Positions 1 through 8,643 are shown, counted from the stretch's first letter. The stretch is DNA of 64,000 bases from Noviherbaspirillum sp. UKPF54 (GCF_007874125.1 NZ_CP040128.1:124001-188000), one strand, 5' to 3'. The notes: a model not told the origin generated them from the sequence alone. Made by a program: numbers and translations.

Positions 1-1445
1 TCAACATGGAGGGGCGGCGTCGGGCCTTGCTGAGGCAAGCTTTCCGCCAGGCTGGCATGAATGTGGTCCAGTTTGTTCACGAGCCGCTGGCGGCCCTGTA
101 CGGATTTCTCAGGTCTTCGGAAAACGGCAATGACCTGGTCAAACGATTTAACGGGAAGCTCTTGCTGGTTTTCGACTGGGGTGGCGGCACGCTGGACCTC
201 ACCCTATGCCGTGTGCTGGATGGCTTGCTCGTCCAGGTGGCAAACGACGGTACTGACGATGTCGGTGGTGATGTTTTCGACGAAGAGCTACGCAATGAGG
301 TGGAGAAGCGCTCTAGAGCCGCACGGGGCTTTGGAGATGACGTTGAGTTGCTGCCAGACGCACGCAAGCGCCTTCTACACGCCTGTGAGCAGGCAAAGAT
401 TAGTTTGAGCGGACGTGGTACCTGGAATGTCTACGTCGAGCATTACTACGACGTTGACGGCGACTCTGACTTGGAGGTGAAGCTCTCAAGAGATGACCTG
501 GATAGCATCGTTGGCCACCTTGTGCGCAAAGGGGTCGCTCGCATTGAGCGTCTCCTAGAACGTGAGGGATACTCAACGGCGTCGGTTGAGTTATGCCTGG
601 CCACCGGTGGCATGGTCAACATGCCCCTGGTAAAGAACCGGTTAGACGAGCTGTTCGGCCCTGGTCGTGTACATGTTTCTAAGCGCAGCGCCTCGGCCAT
701 TGCTGAAGGCGCGGCATGGGTTGCGCACGATGAGGCACGATTGCACTTGGCCAAGAATGTTGAATTGGTGATGGCGCGGAATGCGTACGTTCCTTTGCTT
801 ACCGCTGGGGTCGAGATGCCTCTGGAACGAGAAATCCGACAAGAGCGCTTCTCGCTCTACTGCGTGGACCCTTCTGATGGCTTCGGCAAATTCAGTCTGG
901 TGAGTCCTCATCGCCCAGGCCCACGAGTCTTGCCAGACGACCCGCGCCGCCCACTGAGCCACATGTTGCTGAAGGTAGATGGCAAAGCTCAGCCCTTCCG
1001 CGAACGCCTGGAGCTGCAGGTCACCATGAGCGAAGATTTAGTCTTGACGGCCGAAGCCTGGTCCTTGAACCAGAAAGGGCGAGCTGCAGCTGAAGTCCAC
1101 GACCTGGAATTTGCCTTGGCCACCCCAGGGACCAAGGGTGGTTGGTTGAAGGCTAGGACATTTGAAGCAGTCGACAGTGACGGTTCGCAATACGAGCAAG
1201 GCGGCCTAGCGCTCCGCTCAAACTTGGCGAACAGGGAGGACTTGAGCCTTGTACCGGGGGAGGTCCTCTACGGCATCAACCCGTTTTACTTCCGACGCGA
1301 ACAGTGCCCGCCACAAGTACAGGTGGACGAGCACCTCTACTATCAGCCCTGTTCCATTTGTAGACGCGCATCCAACGACCCGCTATGCCGCTGCGCAAGT
1401 ACGCCACAACGGCCGCCACATACCGATATGAGGTCGCAAGCATGA
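1..1445 (+). CDS. Hsp70-like ATPase, 5' end outside the window (BREX-like module)
   Basis: The reading frame is open to the left edge, and the first visible residues already lie inside an actin-like ATPase fold, so the true start is upstream. Visible Hsp70 signatures are the EPLAALYG stretch, the phosphate-2 loop DWGGGTLDL and the adenosine-site region ATGGMVNMP, followed by an AIAEGAAW segment. The C-terminal half does not resemble the DnaK substrate-binding domain. The end is Cys-rich (C-x2-C, then C-x-C) and could bind zinc. The stop overlaps the next start as ATGA, which ties it translationally to pglZ. Its role in defence is inferred from that linkage; the substrate is unknown. Confidence 0.85.
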   Translation, partial: NMEGRRRALLRQAFRQAGMNVVQFVHEPLAALYGFLRSSENGNDLVKRFNGKLLLVFDWGGGTLDLTLCRVLDGLLVQVANDGTDDVGGDVFDEELRNEVEKRSRAARGFGDDVELLPDARKRLLHACEQAKISLSGRGTWNVYVEHYYDVDGDSDLEVKLSRDDLDSIVGHLVRKGVARIERLLEREGYSTASVELCLATGGMVNMPLVKNRLDELFGPGRVHVSKRSASAIAEGAAWVAHDEARLHLAKNVELVMARNAYVPLLTAGVEMPLEREIRQERFSLYCVDPSDGFGKFSLVSPHRPGPRVLPDDPRRPLSHMLLKVDGKAQPFRERLELQVTMSEDLVLTAEAWSLNQKGRAAAEVHDLEFALATPGTKGGWLKARTFEAVDSDGSQYEQGGLALRSNLANREDLSLVPGEVLYGINPFYFRREQCPPQVQVDEHLYYQPCSICRRASNDPLCRCASTPQRPPHTDMRSQA

Positions 1446-3775
1446 CAGGGACCGTGCTGACGCGTTTGTCCGAAGCACTGAACAAGGCTGCGGCGGGGAA
1501 CAGCCATGCTGCCGTTCCGGCCGCGGCCATCCTTTGGACCGACAAGGAGCGTCTTTGGGAAAGTGCGTTGCCGCGATTGCTCGAAGCCATCCCACAATTA
1601 TTGGTCTTGGGCACTTTCGCATCAGACGCCCGTAGTGGCCCTGCTATCTGGTTGAAATGCGCGATTGCAAAGACGGTTGGCGATTTGCCACCAAGCGTGG
1701 TGCCGGTCATCTACATGCCGGGTATAAGCCGGGCTGACCTGCGCGCTATCGAAAGTTGCCCGCGCGACCTACAGCCCCTGGCTGAGCTGCAATACCGCGG
1801 TGTTTTCTGGAGTCAGGCAAACAGCAAAGACTGGACTCTGAACGCCTTTTTATCCTCTAAGAATGGTGGGCTTGGCCTAGATATCGCGCAGGATAAGACG
1901 ACGCAAGAGGCGCTTGCACAGGCCTTGGCGGCCGGCGTGCTTCTAGAGCGCACAGTGGATGAGCTCATGGGGCGTCAAATTAATGCCGAGTGGTTGTACA
2001 GCCTTCTTGCCCCAAACCCTACACGCGACATTCTGGTGTGGATGAATGACCCCGAGGCCACTAGGAAGCAGTGGAATGGTGTGCGCTGGGACGTATTCGC
2101 GAAGCGCTGTAAGACTGACTTTGGCGTGGACCCTATAGCCGACGGTGTGCTGGTGGCCGCCGAAATGCTAGCCAAGGGAGTGGGCAAGTGGGCTGCCGTT
2201 TCAGAACTCTATCGGGACTCTTACACTAGCTTTGCCAATGTGTACGCCCTGTTGGCTAAAGTACAGCCGCCACAGCAGGGCCTGTTCGATGACCTCGCCC
2301 AGATGGCTGGTTACCCTCAGGCTAACGAGCATCAAGAGGCCGCGCTGCGCTATGCCTTGTTAACTTGTAGCGCCATGACGGGCGACCAAGCTCGAGCCGC
2401 CATATTGGCAGCCGACAAGGAACATGGCCTACGACGCAACTGGCTCTGGGCGCGAATGGGACAGTCAACGTTGGCGACCGCTCTGGGATATTTGGCTGAT
2501 GTCGCAACCAACAGTGCACAAATCCCGGCGGGCTCGCATCCTGACCAGTTGGCTCAGAGTTATCAGCAAGTCGGCTGGAAGGTGGACGAGGCCGCGTTAC
2601 GGGCACTGGCTGCTGTTCAAGCCAAGGCTGATGTGGAAGCGATATCGACCGCCTTACGAGCGGTCTACATGCCCTGGATGGACGAATTGGCCAACCGCTT
2701 GCAGGAAGCTGTGAAGTCTGTGGGCGGGCTACCTCATCCAAAGAATATGCCGCCATCAAACGTGCAGCCTGACGGGGTATGCACGGTATTTGTGGATGGG
2801 TTGCGCTACGACGTCGCGGTTCAACTCAAGGACCGATTGGTCGGACTAGGCAAGGCAAGCCTTGAGGCGCGGTGGACGAGCATGCCTTCGGTGACGGCAT
2901 CAGGCAAGGCGTGGTGCTCGCCAGTGGCGCATCTGGTTTCAGGTGACAAGTCGGACACTGAGTTTGAGCCTCGGGTGGCCAGCGACGGCAAGCCGCTTTC
3001 GGGCCACAATTTCCGCAAGCTGCTGACAGATAACGGGGTTCAGGCTTTGCACAAACACGAGACAGGAGACCCCGCCGGAAAAGCATGGACTGAGTGTGGT
3101 GACCTGGACCACTACGGCCATGAACATGGCATTCGTTTGGCGCGTGACCTAGACATACAGCTCAACCAAGTGGTGGAACGTCTGTCCGAGCTCAACCTGG
3201 CAGGCTGGAAGCGTTTTCGTATCGTCACTGACCATGGCTGGTTGTTAATGCCTGGCGAGCTGCCAAAATCTGAATTGCCAAAGCATCAGGCAGCAACAAG
3301 GTGGGGCAGATGCGCCGTCTTAAAGGACAGCGCCCATGGCACATCGCTTACCTTTGGTTGGGATTGGTGTAAGGATGTGCAGGTTGCGTATGCCCCAGGC
3401 GTTTCCTGTTTCATCGCTGGCAATGAATATGCTCATGGCGGACTCAGTCTGCAGGAATGTTTGGTACCAGTCATTGTGGTCGAAGCTGAGGCCGCACCGG
3501 CCGCGGCTGCGAACGTGAACATTCGGTCCGTTACATGGAAGGGTCTGCGCTGCGTAGTGGAAGTCTCTGCTGAAGTCGGAGGGCTCAAGGTAGATATCCG
3601 TACCAAGCCTGCGCTGGCCTCCAGCACGTTGGCTGCGAGCGTGAGGACCCTTGAGGCAGGTAAGGCTAACCTTGCCGTGGCCGACGACGAGCACATGGGT
3701 ACTGCTGCAGTGATAGTAGTGCTGAGTCCGAGCGGTGAAGTCTTGCAGAAGGTAGCTACCACGGTTGGTGGATAG
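1442..3775 (+). CDS. pglZ: PglZ-domain protein (alkaline phosphatase-like superfamily, BREX-like)
   Basis: About 777 residues when started at the ATG that overlaps the upstream stop (ATGA); an in-frame start 57 bases earlier lies inside the upstream gene and is less likely. The C-terminal half carries the PglZ metal-site pattern: VDGLRYD near residue 450, VTDHGW near 596 and HGGLSLQE near 668. PglZ is a core component of phage-exclusion systems of the Pgl/BREX type. The N-terminal 400 residues are not recognised. It lies between an Hsp70-like ATPase and BrxL, so it probably works in one complex or pathway with them. Confidence 0.88.
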   Translation: MTGTVLTRLSEALNKAAAGNSHAAVPAAAILWTDKERLWESALPRLLEAIPQLLVLGTFASDARSGPAIWLKCAIAKTVGDLPPSVVPVIYMPGISRADLRAIESCPRDLQPLAELQYRGVFWSQANSKDWTLNAFLSSKNGGLGLDIAQDKTTQEALAQALAAGVLLERTVDELMGRQINAEWLYSLLAPNPTRDILVWMNDPEATRKQWNGVRWDVFAKRCKTDFGVDPIADGVLVAAEMLAKGVGKWAAVSELYRDSYTSFANVYALLAKVQPPQQGLFDDLAQMAGYPQANEHQEAALRYALLTCSAMTGDQARAAILAADKEHGLRRNWLWARMGQSTLATALGYLADVATNSAQIPAGSHPDQLAQSYQQVGWKVDEAALRALAAVQAKADVEAISTALRAVYMPWMDELANRLQEAVKSVGGLPHPKNMPPSNVQPDGVCTVFVDGLRYDVAVQLKDRLVGLGKASLEARWTSMPSVTASGKAWCSPVAHLVSGDKSDTEFEPRVASDGKPLSGHNFRKLLTDNGVQALHKHETGDPAGKAWTECGDLDHYGHEHGIRLARDLDIQLNQVVERLSELNLAGWKRFRIVTDHGWLLMPGELPKSELPKHQAATRWGRCAVLKDSAHGTSLTFGWDWCKDVQVAYAPGVSCFIAGNEYAHGGLSLQECLVPVIVVEAEAAPAAAANVNIRSVTWKGLRCVVEVSAEVGGLKVDIRTKPALASSTLAASVRTLEAGKANLAVADDEHMGTAAVIVVLSPSGEVLQKVATTVGG

Positions 3776-3862
3776 CGTTGACTCTATCTTCTTCTCGACC
3801 GTTAGGGCAGGACCACGACAAAGAGAATTTGTGAATCGATTTCGCAGAAAGAGGTATTCAAT

Positions 3863-5908
3863 ATGCAACTTGACGACTTGGACAGGAAAGCAACGACAGC
3901 CTTTGAAGGCTATGTCGTGCGCAAAGACCTCGTTCGCACCTTCAGTCGCCAGTTTCCAGTGCCCACGTATGTTGTGGAATTTCTCCTGGGCCGTTATTGC
4001 GCCACTACTGATGAGGCTGAGATTCAGGAGGGGCTGGATATCGTGCAGCGCCAGCTTGCTTCGCGCACTGTCAAAGCCGGAGAGGAAGAGCTCTTTAAAG
4101 CCCGAGCACGTGAATCCGGTGCAGTAAAGATTATCGACATCATCACCGCGCGTCTGGATGCCAAGAGCGATTCTTATGTGGCGTCTTTGCCTAGTCTGCG
4201 GCTGAACGACGTACGCATTACACCTGAGATGGTGAAGGACAACGAGCGCATGCTAACCGGCGGATTCTACGCCGAGGTCACTTTAGGCTACGACGCCTCG
4301 ATTGCGCAGGAAAAAGGCGGCCGGCCGTTCGGGATAGACGCCTTACGCGCTATTCAGCTTTCTAAACGAGAGGTGCTCGATGTGTTGGCTAAGGGGCGTG
4401 CGAGTTTTACGACGGCAGAGTGGCGGGACTTTTTGCTGAGGAGCATCGGTTTCGAGCCGGCAGACCTTAATGGCCGGGCCAAGGATGCACTCTTGCTGCG
4501 TATGGTGCCTTTCGTTGAGCGTAACTACAACTTGGTTGAGTTAGGTCCTCGCGGCACCGGCAAATCGCACTTATTCCAACAGGTTTCTCCGTACGCCCAT
4601 CTAATTTCAGGCGGTAAGGCGACCGTTGCACGCATGTTCGTTAACAATTCCAGTGGACAGCGTGGATTGGTGTGTCAATACGACGTCGTATGCTTTGACG
4701 AGGTGTCGGGCGTCTCCTTTGACCAGAAGGACGGCGTCAACATCATGAAGGGCTATATGGAGAGCGGCGAATTCTCTCGTGGCAAGGAGAGCATTCGCGC
4801 AGATGGCTCCATCGTTTTGGTAGGTAACTTTGATGTCGATGTGGAGCATCAGCAACGCGTTGGCCATCTATTCGGGCCATTGCCACAAGAGATGCGTGAC
4901 GATACGGCATTTATGGACCGTATCCATTGCTTCTTGCCGGGATGGGATGTGCCGAAATTGAATCCTACCTTGTTCACCGAACATTTCGGCTTGGTCAGCG
5001 ATTTTCTTTCCGAATGCTTTACGCAGTTGCGAGGACAGAGTCGAGTCTCGACATTGCAAGGTAGAGTTTTCTGGGGTGGTGCGCTATCGGGACGGGACCT
5101 TAATGGCGTCAATAAAACAGTGAGCGGATTGCTCAAATTGTTATATCCAGACGCGAATGCCCAGGTTAGTGATGAAGACTTGGAATGGGCCGTACGCTTG
5201 GCCCTTGAGGTCCGCCGCAGGGTAAAGGAACAACAGAAGCGTATCGGCGCAGCAGAGTTTCGGAATACCCACTTCAGTTACATATTTGGTGCGGAAGGAG
5301 TCGAGAAATTTGTTGTTACGCCGGAGCTGCGAAGTGAAAGCACGCTTGGTAGCGACCCCTTGGACCCGGGGCAGGTATGGACCATTAGTCCCGGTGGTGA
5401 AGACGATAATCCCGGTCTATACCGAATTGAAGTTAATGAAGGGCCGGGTTCGGGCGTACGGATTCTGAACAAACCGACACCCCCAGCTTTTCAAGAGTCG
5501 TTGCGCTATGCAGAGCAAAATTTATATGCTAGAGCTTCACAACTTGTGGGCGACCGCGACCCGCGTTCGCATGAATTTTCCGTACAACTTAGAGCGTTCG
5601 ATGCAGGAAAATCTGGGGCAAAATTGGGGATGCCCGCATTGGTAGCATTATCGAGCGCGTTGCTTCGTAAGTCGGTCCGCGGCGGTTTGGTTGTTGTTGG
5701 TGAAATAAATCTTGGTGGTTCTATCGAGCCAATTCACAACGCTGTCAATCTCGCTGAAATTGCAGTTGAGAAGGGAGCGCAAGCTCTGCTAATGCCGGTT
5801 AGCTGCAGACGTCAACTCAATGAGCTTTCTGACGACATGGCCACTAAAGTCGATATTCAGTTTTATCAAGATGCGCGGGATGCTTTGCTAAAAGCGCTAG
5901 TTGAATAG
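3863..5908 (+). CDS. brxL: BrxL, AAA+ protein with Lon-like C-terminal domain
   Basis: 681 residues, the expected BrxL length. The N-terminus is followed by an AAA+ core with Walker A GPRGTGKS at residues 228-235 and Walker B VVCFDEV around 275-281. The last 100 residues align with the Lon protease domain (matching VRG and GEI-L blocks). By that alignment the Lon catalytic Ser position is Lys and the catalytic Lys position is Val, so peptidase activity is unlikely. An AGAGG ribosome site lies about 8 bases before the ATG. The 87-base gap to pglZ and same strand suggest one operon. BrxL is a marker of BREX type 1 and type 4 loci. Confidence 0.9.
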   Translation: MQLDDLDRKATTAFEGYVVRKDLVRTFSRQFPVPTYVVEFLLGRYCATTDEAEIQEGLDIVQRQLASRTVKAGEEELFKARARESGAVKIIDIITARLDAKSDSYVASLPSLRLNDVRITPEMVKDNERMLTGGFYAEVTLGYDASIAQEKGGRPFGIDALRAIQLSKREVLDVLAKGRASFTTAEWRDFLLRSIGFEPADLNGRAKDALLLRMVPFVERNYNLVELGPRGTGKSHLFQQVSPYAHLISGGKATVARMFVNNSSGQRGLVCQYDVVCFDEVSGVSFDQKDGVNIMKGYMESGEFSRGKESIRADGSIVLVGNFDVDVEHQQRVGHLFGPLPQEMRDDTAFMDRIHCFLPGWDVPKLNPTLFTEHFGLVSDFLSECFTQLRGQSRVSTLQGRVFWGGALSGRDLNGVNKTVSGLLKLLYPDANAQVSDEDLEWAVRLALEVRRRVKEQQKRIGAAEFRNTHFSYIFGAEGVEKFVVTPELRSESTLGSDPLDPGQVWTISPGGEDDNPGLYRIEVNEGPGSGVRILNKPTPPAFQESLRYAEQNLYARASQLVGDRDPRSHEFSVQLRAFDAGKSGAKLGMPALVALSSALLRKSVRGGLVVVGEINLGGSIEPIHNAVNLAEIAVEKGAQALLMPVSCRRQLNELSDDMATKVDIQFYQDARDALLKALVE

Positions 5909-5969
5909 CAATACTGTTAATTGCGCGATAGTTTCCCAGCTCGATGATTGCTTGAGCTCAGAAGTGGAA

Positions 5970-5996
5970 AGGGGGAATAATTGCTAATTTCCCCCT
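5970..5996. terminator. Hairpin between brxL and the convergent small gene
   Basis: AGGGGGAA and TTCCCCCT form a perfect 8-bp stem around an 11-base loop. It sits between two convergent genes, which fits a bidirectional terminator, but there is no strong T tract. Confidence 0.4.
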
Positions 5997-6019
5997 AACC
6001 ATTCTGTTTGAGGTAAGCG

Positions 6020-6295
6020 TCAGAGTATTCCACCACCGAGAACATGGCCTTTGGAAGGACTCTTGCTGCATGAACCACCGGCACTTGCTGTGGCAGAGCA
6101 GTAAATGCATTTTTTAGCTCCGGCATCTACTACGTGACCCTTCGAAGGGCTTTTTGAGCAAGACCCTCCTGCGCTAGCGGTTGCCCCGCAAAAAATACAT
6201 TTGTTCGGGATATATACAACATGCCCCTTCGAAGGGCTCTTTGAGCAAGAGCCACCAGCATTCGCTGTCGCGCCACAGTATTTGCACTTTCCCAT
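6020..6295 (-). CDS. Small protein of three tandem Cys/His repeats (putative zinc binding)
   Basis: 91 residues made almost wholly of three copies of a 22-25 residue unit: K-C-x2-C-x-A-T-A, then AGGSCSKSPSKGHV. Each unit has C-x2-C, a third Cys and a His, so each could hold one metal ion as a CCCH site. The copies are similar at DNA level too, pointing to recent internal duplication. An excellent Shine-Dalgarno (AAAGGAGGC) lies 5-7 bases before the ATG, so the gene is real. Similar CxxC-G-S/T repeat proteins of unknown function occur in mobile DNA; no specific function can be given. It converges on brxL. Confidence 0.8.
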   Translation of the reverse strand: MGKCKYCGATANAGGSCSKSPSKGHVVYIPNKCIFCGATASAGGSCSKSPSKGHVVDAGAKKCIYCSATASAGGSCSKSPSKGHVLGGGIL

Positions 6296-6536
6296 TTAAT
6301 GCCTCCTTTAATTTCTGATATCGGTTTGTCTCATGTTGCCTTAATCGCCGCCTTTAAGTGGCTGGCAGTCTTCAATCGAAAAACATTAACGGGCAGCAAA
6401 GCTCATCGACTTTCAGTCTCTCTTTTTATTTCTGGAAAGTAAATAATTTATTTGCACTATTGTCACGATTGTTGCGAACGCGAATCCAATTCCACCGCAT
6501 TCGATACCCGATGGTGATTTGAGGGGAGCTGCAGTA

Positions 6537-6566
6537 TTGACATATGGCAACATATGTTGCTATAAT
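6537..6566 (+). promoter_or_regulatory. Sigma-70 promoter with a palindromic operator in the spacer
   Basis: TTGACA and TATAAT are separated by 18 bases, a near-consensus promoter. The spacer contains the perfect 14-bp palindrome GCAACATATGTTGC at 6547-6560, abutting the -10 box, as expected for a repressor site. It points toward the unrecognised gene at 6728. Confidence 0.7.
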
Positions 6567-6573
6567 TCAACTT

Positions 6574-6652
6574 ATGGACTGGGTAAGGTAATCAAGGCCT
6601 ACCGCTGGCAAAGCGAAGCAAGGTAAATCTGAACAGCAGCACGAAAGTCCAT
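6574..6652 (+). other. Possible structured leader RNA
   Basis: ATGGACT at 6574-6580 and AGTCCAT at 6646-6652 could close a stem around a purine-rich region starting just after the strong promoter. A further short hairpin (CGCCCA/TGGGCG, near 6702-6717) precedes the gene at 6728. No known riboswitch or ncRNA family is recognised. The rest of 6296-6727 holds no supported gene. Confidence 0.3.
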
Positions 6653-6727
6653 CACAATTCAATTTTTACGCGTCCGGCAACGCCAGCCCCTTGACGCTCT
6701 AGCGCCCAACAATGGGCGGGAGCGTTC

Positions 6728-7360
6728 ATGTCAGTACAATTCAGCACCTCTCACAACCCGACTTTTAAGTTCCGCGCCGAGTGCTTCGCCGATACGCAAG
6801 CCATCAGGGCAGTTTTTCTCCCCTGGATAATGGAATGGAAAGAGACTCGGTCCAACATCGACCTCGATGGTGTCATACACGCCATGCCAGACGTCGATGT
6901 GGAATTCAGCGTCGTGAGCGACGGCCCGACATTGGGCGAGATGAGGTGGCTAATAGATGGCATCTCCAACTGCCATGTGGCAGCCGAGACCATCGAGACT
7001 TCAGAAAACTACACCGGTGAACGGAATTCTCGCCAAGCCTTCGCGGCTCCCGCTTCTCGCCCGAGAGACGAAATTCTGCGCCAGGCGCTTGGAACGGTCA
7101 AAACCCGAAGGCAGGTATTAAACCTGGAGCTGGAGCGAACGCTCCAGACCCACCGCACTTACGATACAGCGTCCCGTCTAGGGAATAAGTGGCAGCCCTT
7201 TCACTCGGATGAGTCCAATCCGGGGTGGCTGGTACCCGTTCCGCACGAACCGACAGGCATGACCGCCTTGCGTCGGATATCGGCCCCCATCGGTTGCAAG
7301 AATTGGCAAAAGCTAGGTCAGCAATTGGTCAGTGCCAGGATATCCACCATCGAAGCCTAA
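6728..7360 (+). CDS. Hypothetical island protein
   Basis: 210 residues, not recognised. GGGAG lies about five bases before the ATG and supports this start. The sequence is soluble, with no signal peptide or membrane segment. A central stretch rich in charged residues (about 115-140) may be helical. It follows the promoter/operator at 6537-6566 after a leader of roughly 150 bases, so its expression is probably regulated. The composition matches the rest of the island. Function unknown. Confidence 0.65.
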   Translation: MSVQFSTSHNPTFKFRAECFADTQAIRAVFLPWIMEWKETRSNIDLDGVIHAMPDVDVEFSVVSDGPTLGEMRWLIDGISNCHVAAETIETSENYTGERNSRQAFAAPASRPRDEILRQALGTVKTRRQVLNLELERTLQTHRTYDTASRLGNKWQPFHSDESNPGWLVPVPHEPTGMTALRRISAPIGCKNWQKLGQQLVSARISTIEA

Positions 7361-7503
7361 CGGGCAAACAAGGCCAGGGCGCCCGCCCTGGCAACGCAGA
7401 ACCGTGGACGGAGCAGCAATGAAAAGCGTGCCAATGCATGCGTTCACAGCGTGGTCGGCCAATCCTATGGTTCAGCGCTTAACAAATTCAACGGAATTCA
7501 TCT
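7361..7503 (+). other. Intergenic hairpin region
   Basis: Contains GCCAGGGCG and CGCCCTGGC, a 9-bp perfect stem with a two-base loop just after the stop of the 6728 gene. It may be a terminator or an RNA-stabilising stem. A 41-codon ORF starting at 7422 overlaps the next gene and is not convincing. Confidence 0.4.
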
Positions 7504-7863
7504 ATGCCAGAAATTGTACTTATTCGCGGGTTGCCGGGCAGCGGTAAGACGACACTCGCCAAACAAATGACCACGCATATCCACGTGGAAGCCGACATGT
7601 ATTTCGAAAAAGACGGGGTGTATCACTACAATCCGGCCGACGTGCAAAAGGCACATGCCTGGTGTCTTGAGCAAGTAAAAGCGGCCTTGCAACGCGGGCA
7701 CAACGTGGTGGTGGCTAATACCTTTGTTCGCAAATGGGAGATGCAGCCCTATCAGCAGCAGGGTGTCCCGGTTCGCGAAATTACCGCGACAGGTACCTAT
7801 CCGAATCTCCACGGCGTTCCGCCGGAAAGAATCGAAATGATGCGCTCTCGCTGGGAGGATTAG
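7504..7863 (+). CDS. P-loop kinase-like protein (PNK/N4BP2L-type AAA domain)
   Basis: 119 residues. The P-loop GLPGSGKTT is at residues 9-17. An EADMYF segment follows where such kinases carry the lid/acceptor Asp, and VVANTFVRKWEMQPY matches the conserved NT-x(4)-W-E-M-x-P-Y block seen in the N4BP2-like/polynucleotide-kinase group. The protein is about the minimum length for this fold. The ribosome site is weak. Such ATP-binding proteins are common in phages and islands; whether it phosphorylates nucleic acid, a nucleotide or a sugar cannot be told. Confidence 0.75.
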   Translation: MPEIVLIRGLPGSGKTTLAKQMTTHIHVEADMYFEKDGVYHYNPADVQKAHAWCLEQVKAALQRGHNVVVANTFVRKWEMQPYQQQGVPVREITATGTYPNLHGVPPERIEMMRSRWED

Positions 7864-8076
7864 CGGCGGAGAAAATCGGGCTGAATTGTTGGCTCAAGTG
7901 GCAATCCAGCCCAGTATTTTTCAGAAATGTGAGTAAACGCCCAATTTGGGAATCGAGAAGATGACGTGCGTAGTGCCTGATTCTAGGATTGGTTTTGCTC
8001 ACTGACGAAGCTATAAAGATAGTTCCTATAGAAATTGGAGCATCAAAAAATCAACAATTTATTAAAGGGTGATGTA

Positions 8077-8391
8077 ATGAAACGAGTAGTTGACGGTAAG
8101 ACTTATGATACTGAAACGGCATCAGAAATTTGCCAATTGCCGTGCAATGCGCATGCAGGAGATTTTCGCTGGCATGAAACTTATTTGTTTCAAACAAAAA
8201 ATGGGCGTTTCTTTTTGGCTGGATGTGGTGGGCCGCTTACTATGTGGGCGAAAAGCGTTGAGGGGAATGGGAAGACTAGTGGAAGTGGATTACGACCGAT
8301 TTCACCTGAAGAGGCGCGCTTACACATGGAGGAGGCTGAGTGTTCAACCGAAGAATTTGATGAAGTCGGGTTAGCCGTTGAAGAAGCATAG
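8077..8391 (+). CDS. Conserved hypothetical protein of mobile elements
   Basis: 104 residues from the ATG at 8077; AAAGGGTG sits about 7 bases upstream, better than the in-frame start at 8035. It begins with a VDGKTYDTETA segment, then a central RWHETYLFQTKNGRFF and GGPLTMWA block, and ends acidic. This pattern matches a widespread family of short hypothetical proteins found in integrated elements and plasmids. No domain of known function can be named. It ends just before the large palindrome at 8459. Confidence 0.7.
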   Translation: MKRVVDGKTYDTETASEICQLPCNAHAGDFRWHETYLFQTKNGRFFLAGCGGPLTMWAKSVEGNGKTSGSGLRPISPEEARLHMEEAECSTEEFDEVGLAVEEA

Positions 8392-8458
8392 TTCTGATTA
8401 CGGAAATTTTCTGAGTCGGTGACTATTACCTGCTGAAGGTTACTGTCTCTATTTCCCT

Positions 8459-8498
8459 CATGTGAATTCGGCCCGCTGAAGCGGGCCGAATTCACATG
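8459..8498. terminator. 40-base perfect inverted repeat, probable bidirectional terminator
   Basis: Arms CATGTGAATTCGGCCCGCT and AGCGGGCCGAATTCACATG pair over 19 bp around a two-base centre. It lies between the plus-strand gene ending at 8391 and the minus-strand ORF ending at 8500. There is no T tract, so a role as a protein site or recombination relic is also possible. Confidence 0.6.
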
Positions 8499-8524
8499 TT
8501 CAATTGGTCTGTTGGTCGAGCAGG
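8481..8524. repeat. Island repeat, copy A
   Basis: 44 bases that align without gaps to 10526-10569 (copy B). The first 14 bases are identical, and the last 17 differ at only three positions. On the minus strand both copies hold the codons L-L-D-Q at or near the end of a small gene followed by a GC hairpin. Confidence 0.7.
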
Positions 8525-8643
8525 ATAAGCTCCTTTCTCCAAAAACATCGGTAACGACAATGACATGTAGATTGGCGCGCTTTGACGACATAGACGTAAA
8601 GCATAGGTCGGTCCAGTTCATCGTTCATGTCGTTCGCTGGCAT
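8500..8643 (-). CDS. Possible 47-residue protein or gene remnant
   Basis: A short minus-strand ORF from an ATG at 8643, with no good ribosome site. It contains a C-x-C-x3-C pattern and ends ...LILLDQQTN. The final LLDQ and the downstream hairpin match the end of the 78-residue gene at 10554-10790, so this may be the degraded end of a related gene rather than an intact one. Function unknown. Confidence 0.35.
   Translation of the reverse strand: MPANDMNDELDRPMLYVYVVKARQSTCHCRYRCFWRKELILLDQQTN

Noticed and set aside
6020..6295. Short DNA repeats that could look like a CRISPR array
   Set aside because: There are only three units, spaced by codon-sized variable stretches; the frame is open with a strong ribosome site and repeats at protein level. 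It is coding.
7350..7440. Integron attC site (GCCTAAC at the gene end followed by hairpins)
   Set aside because: No matching GTTRRRY core follows at the right distance, and the integrase here is not of the IntI type.
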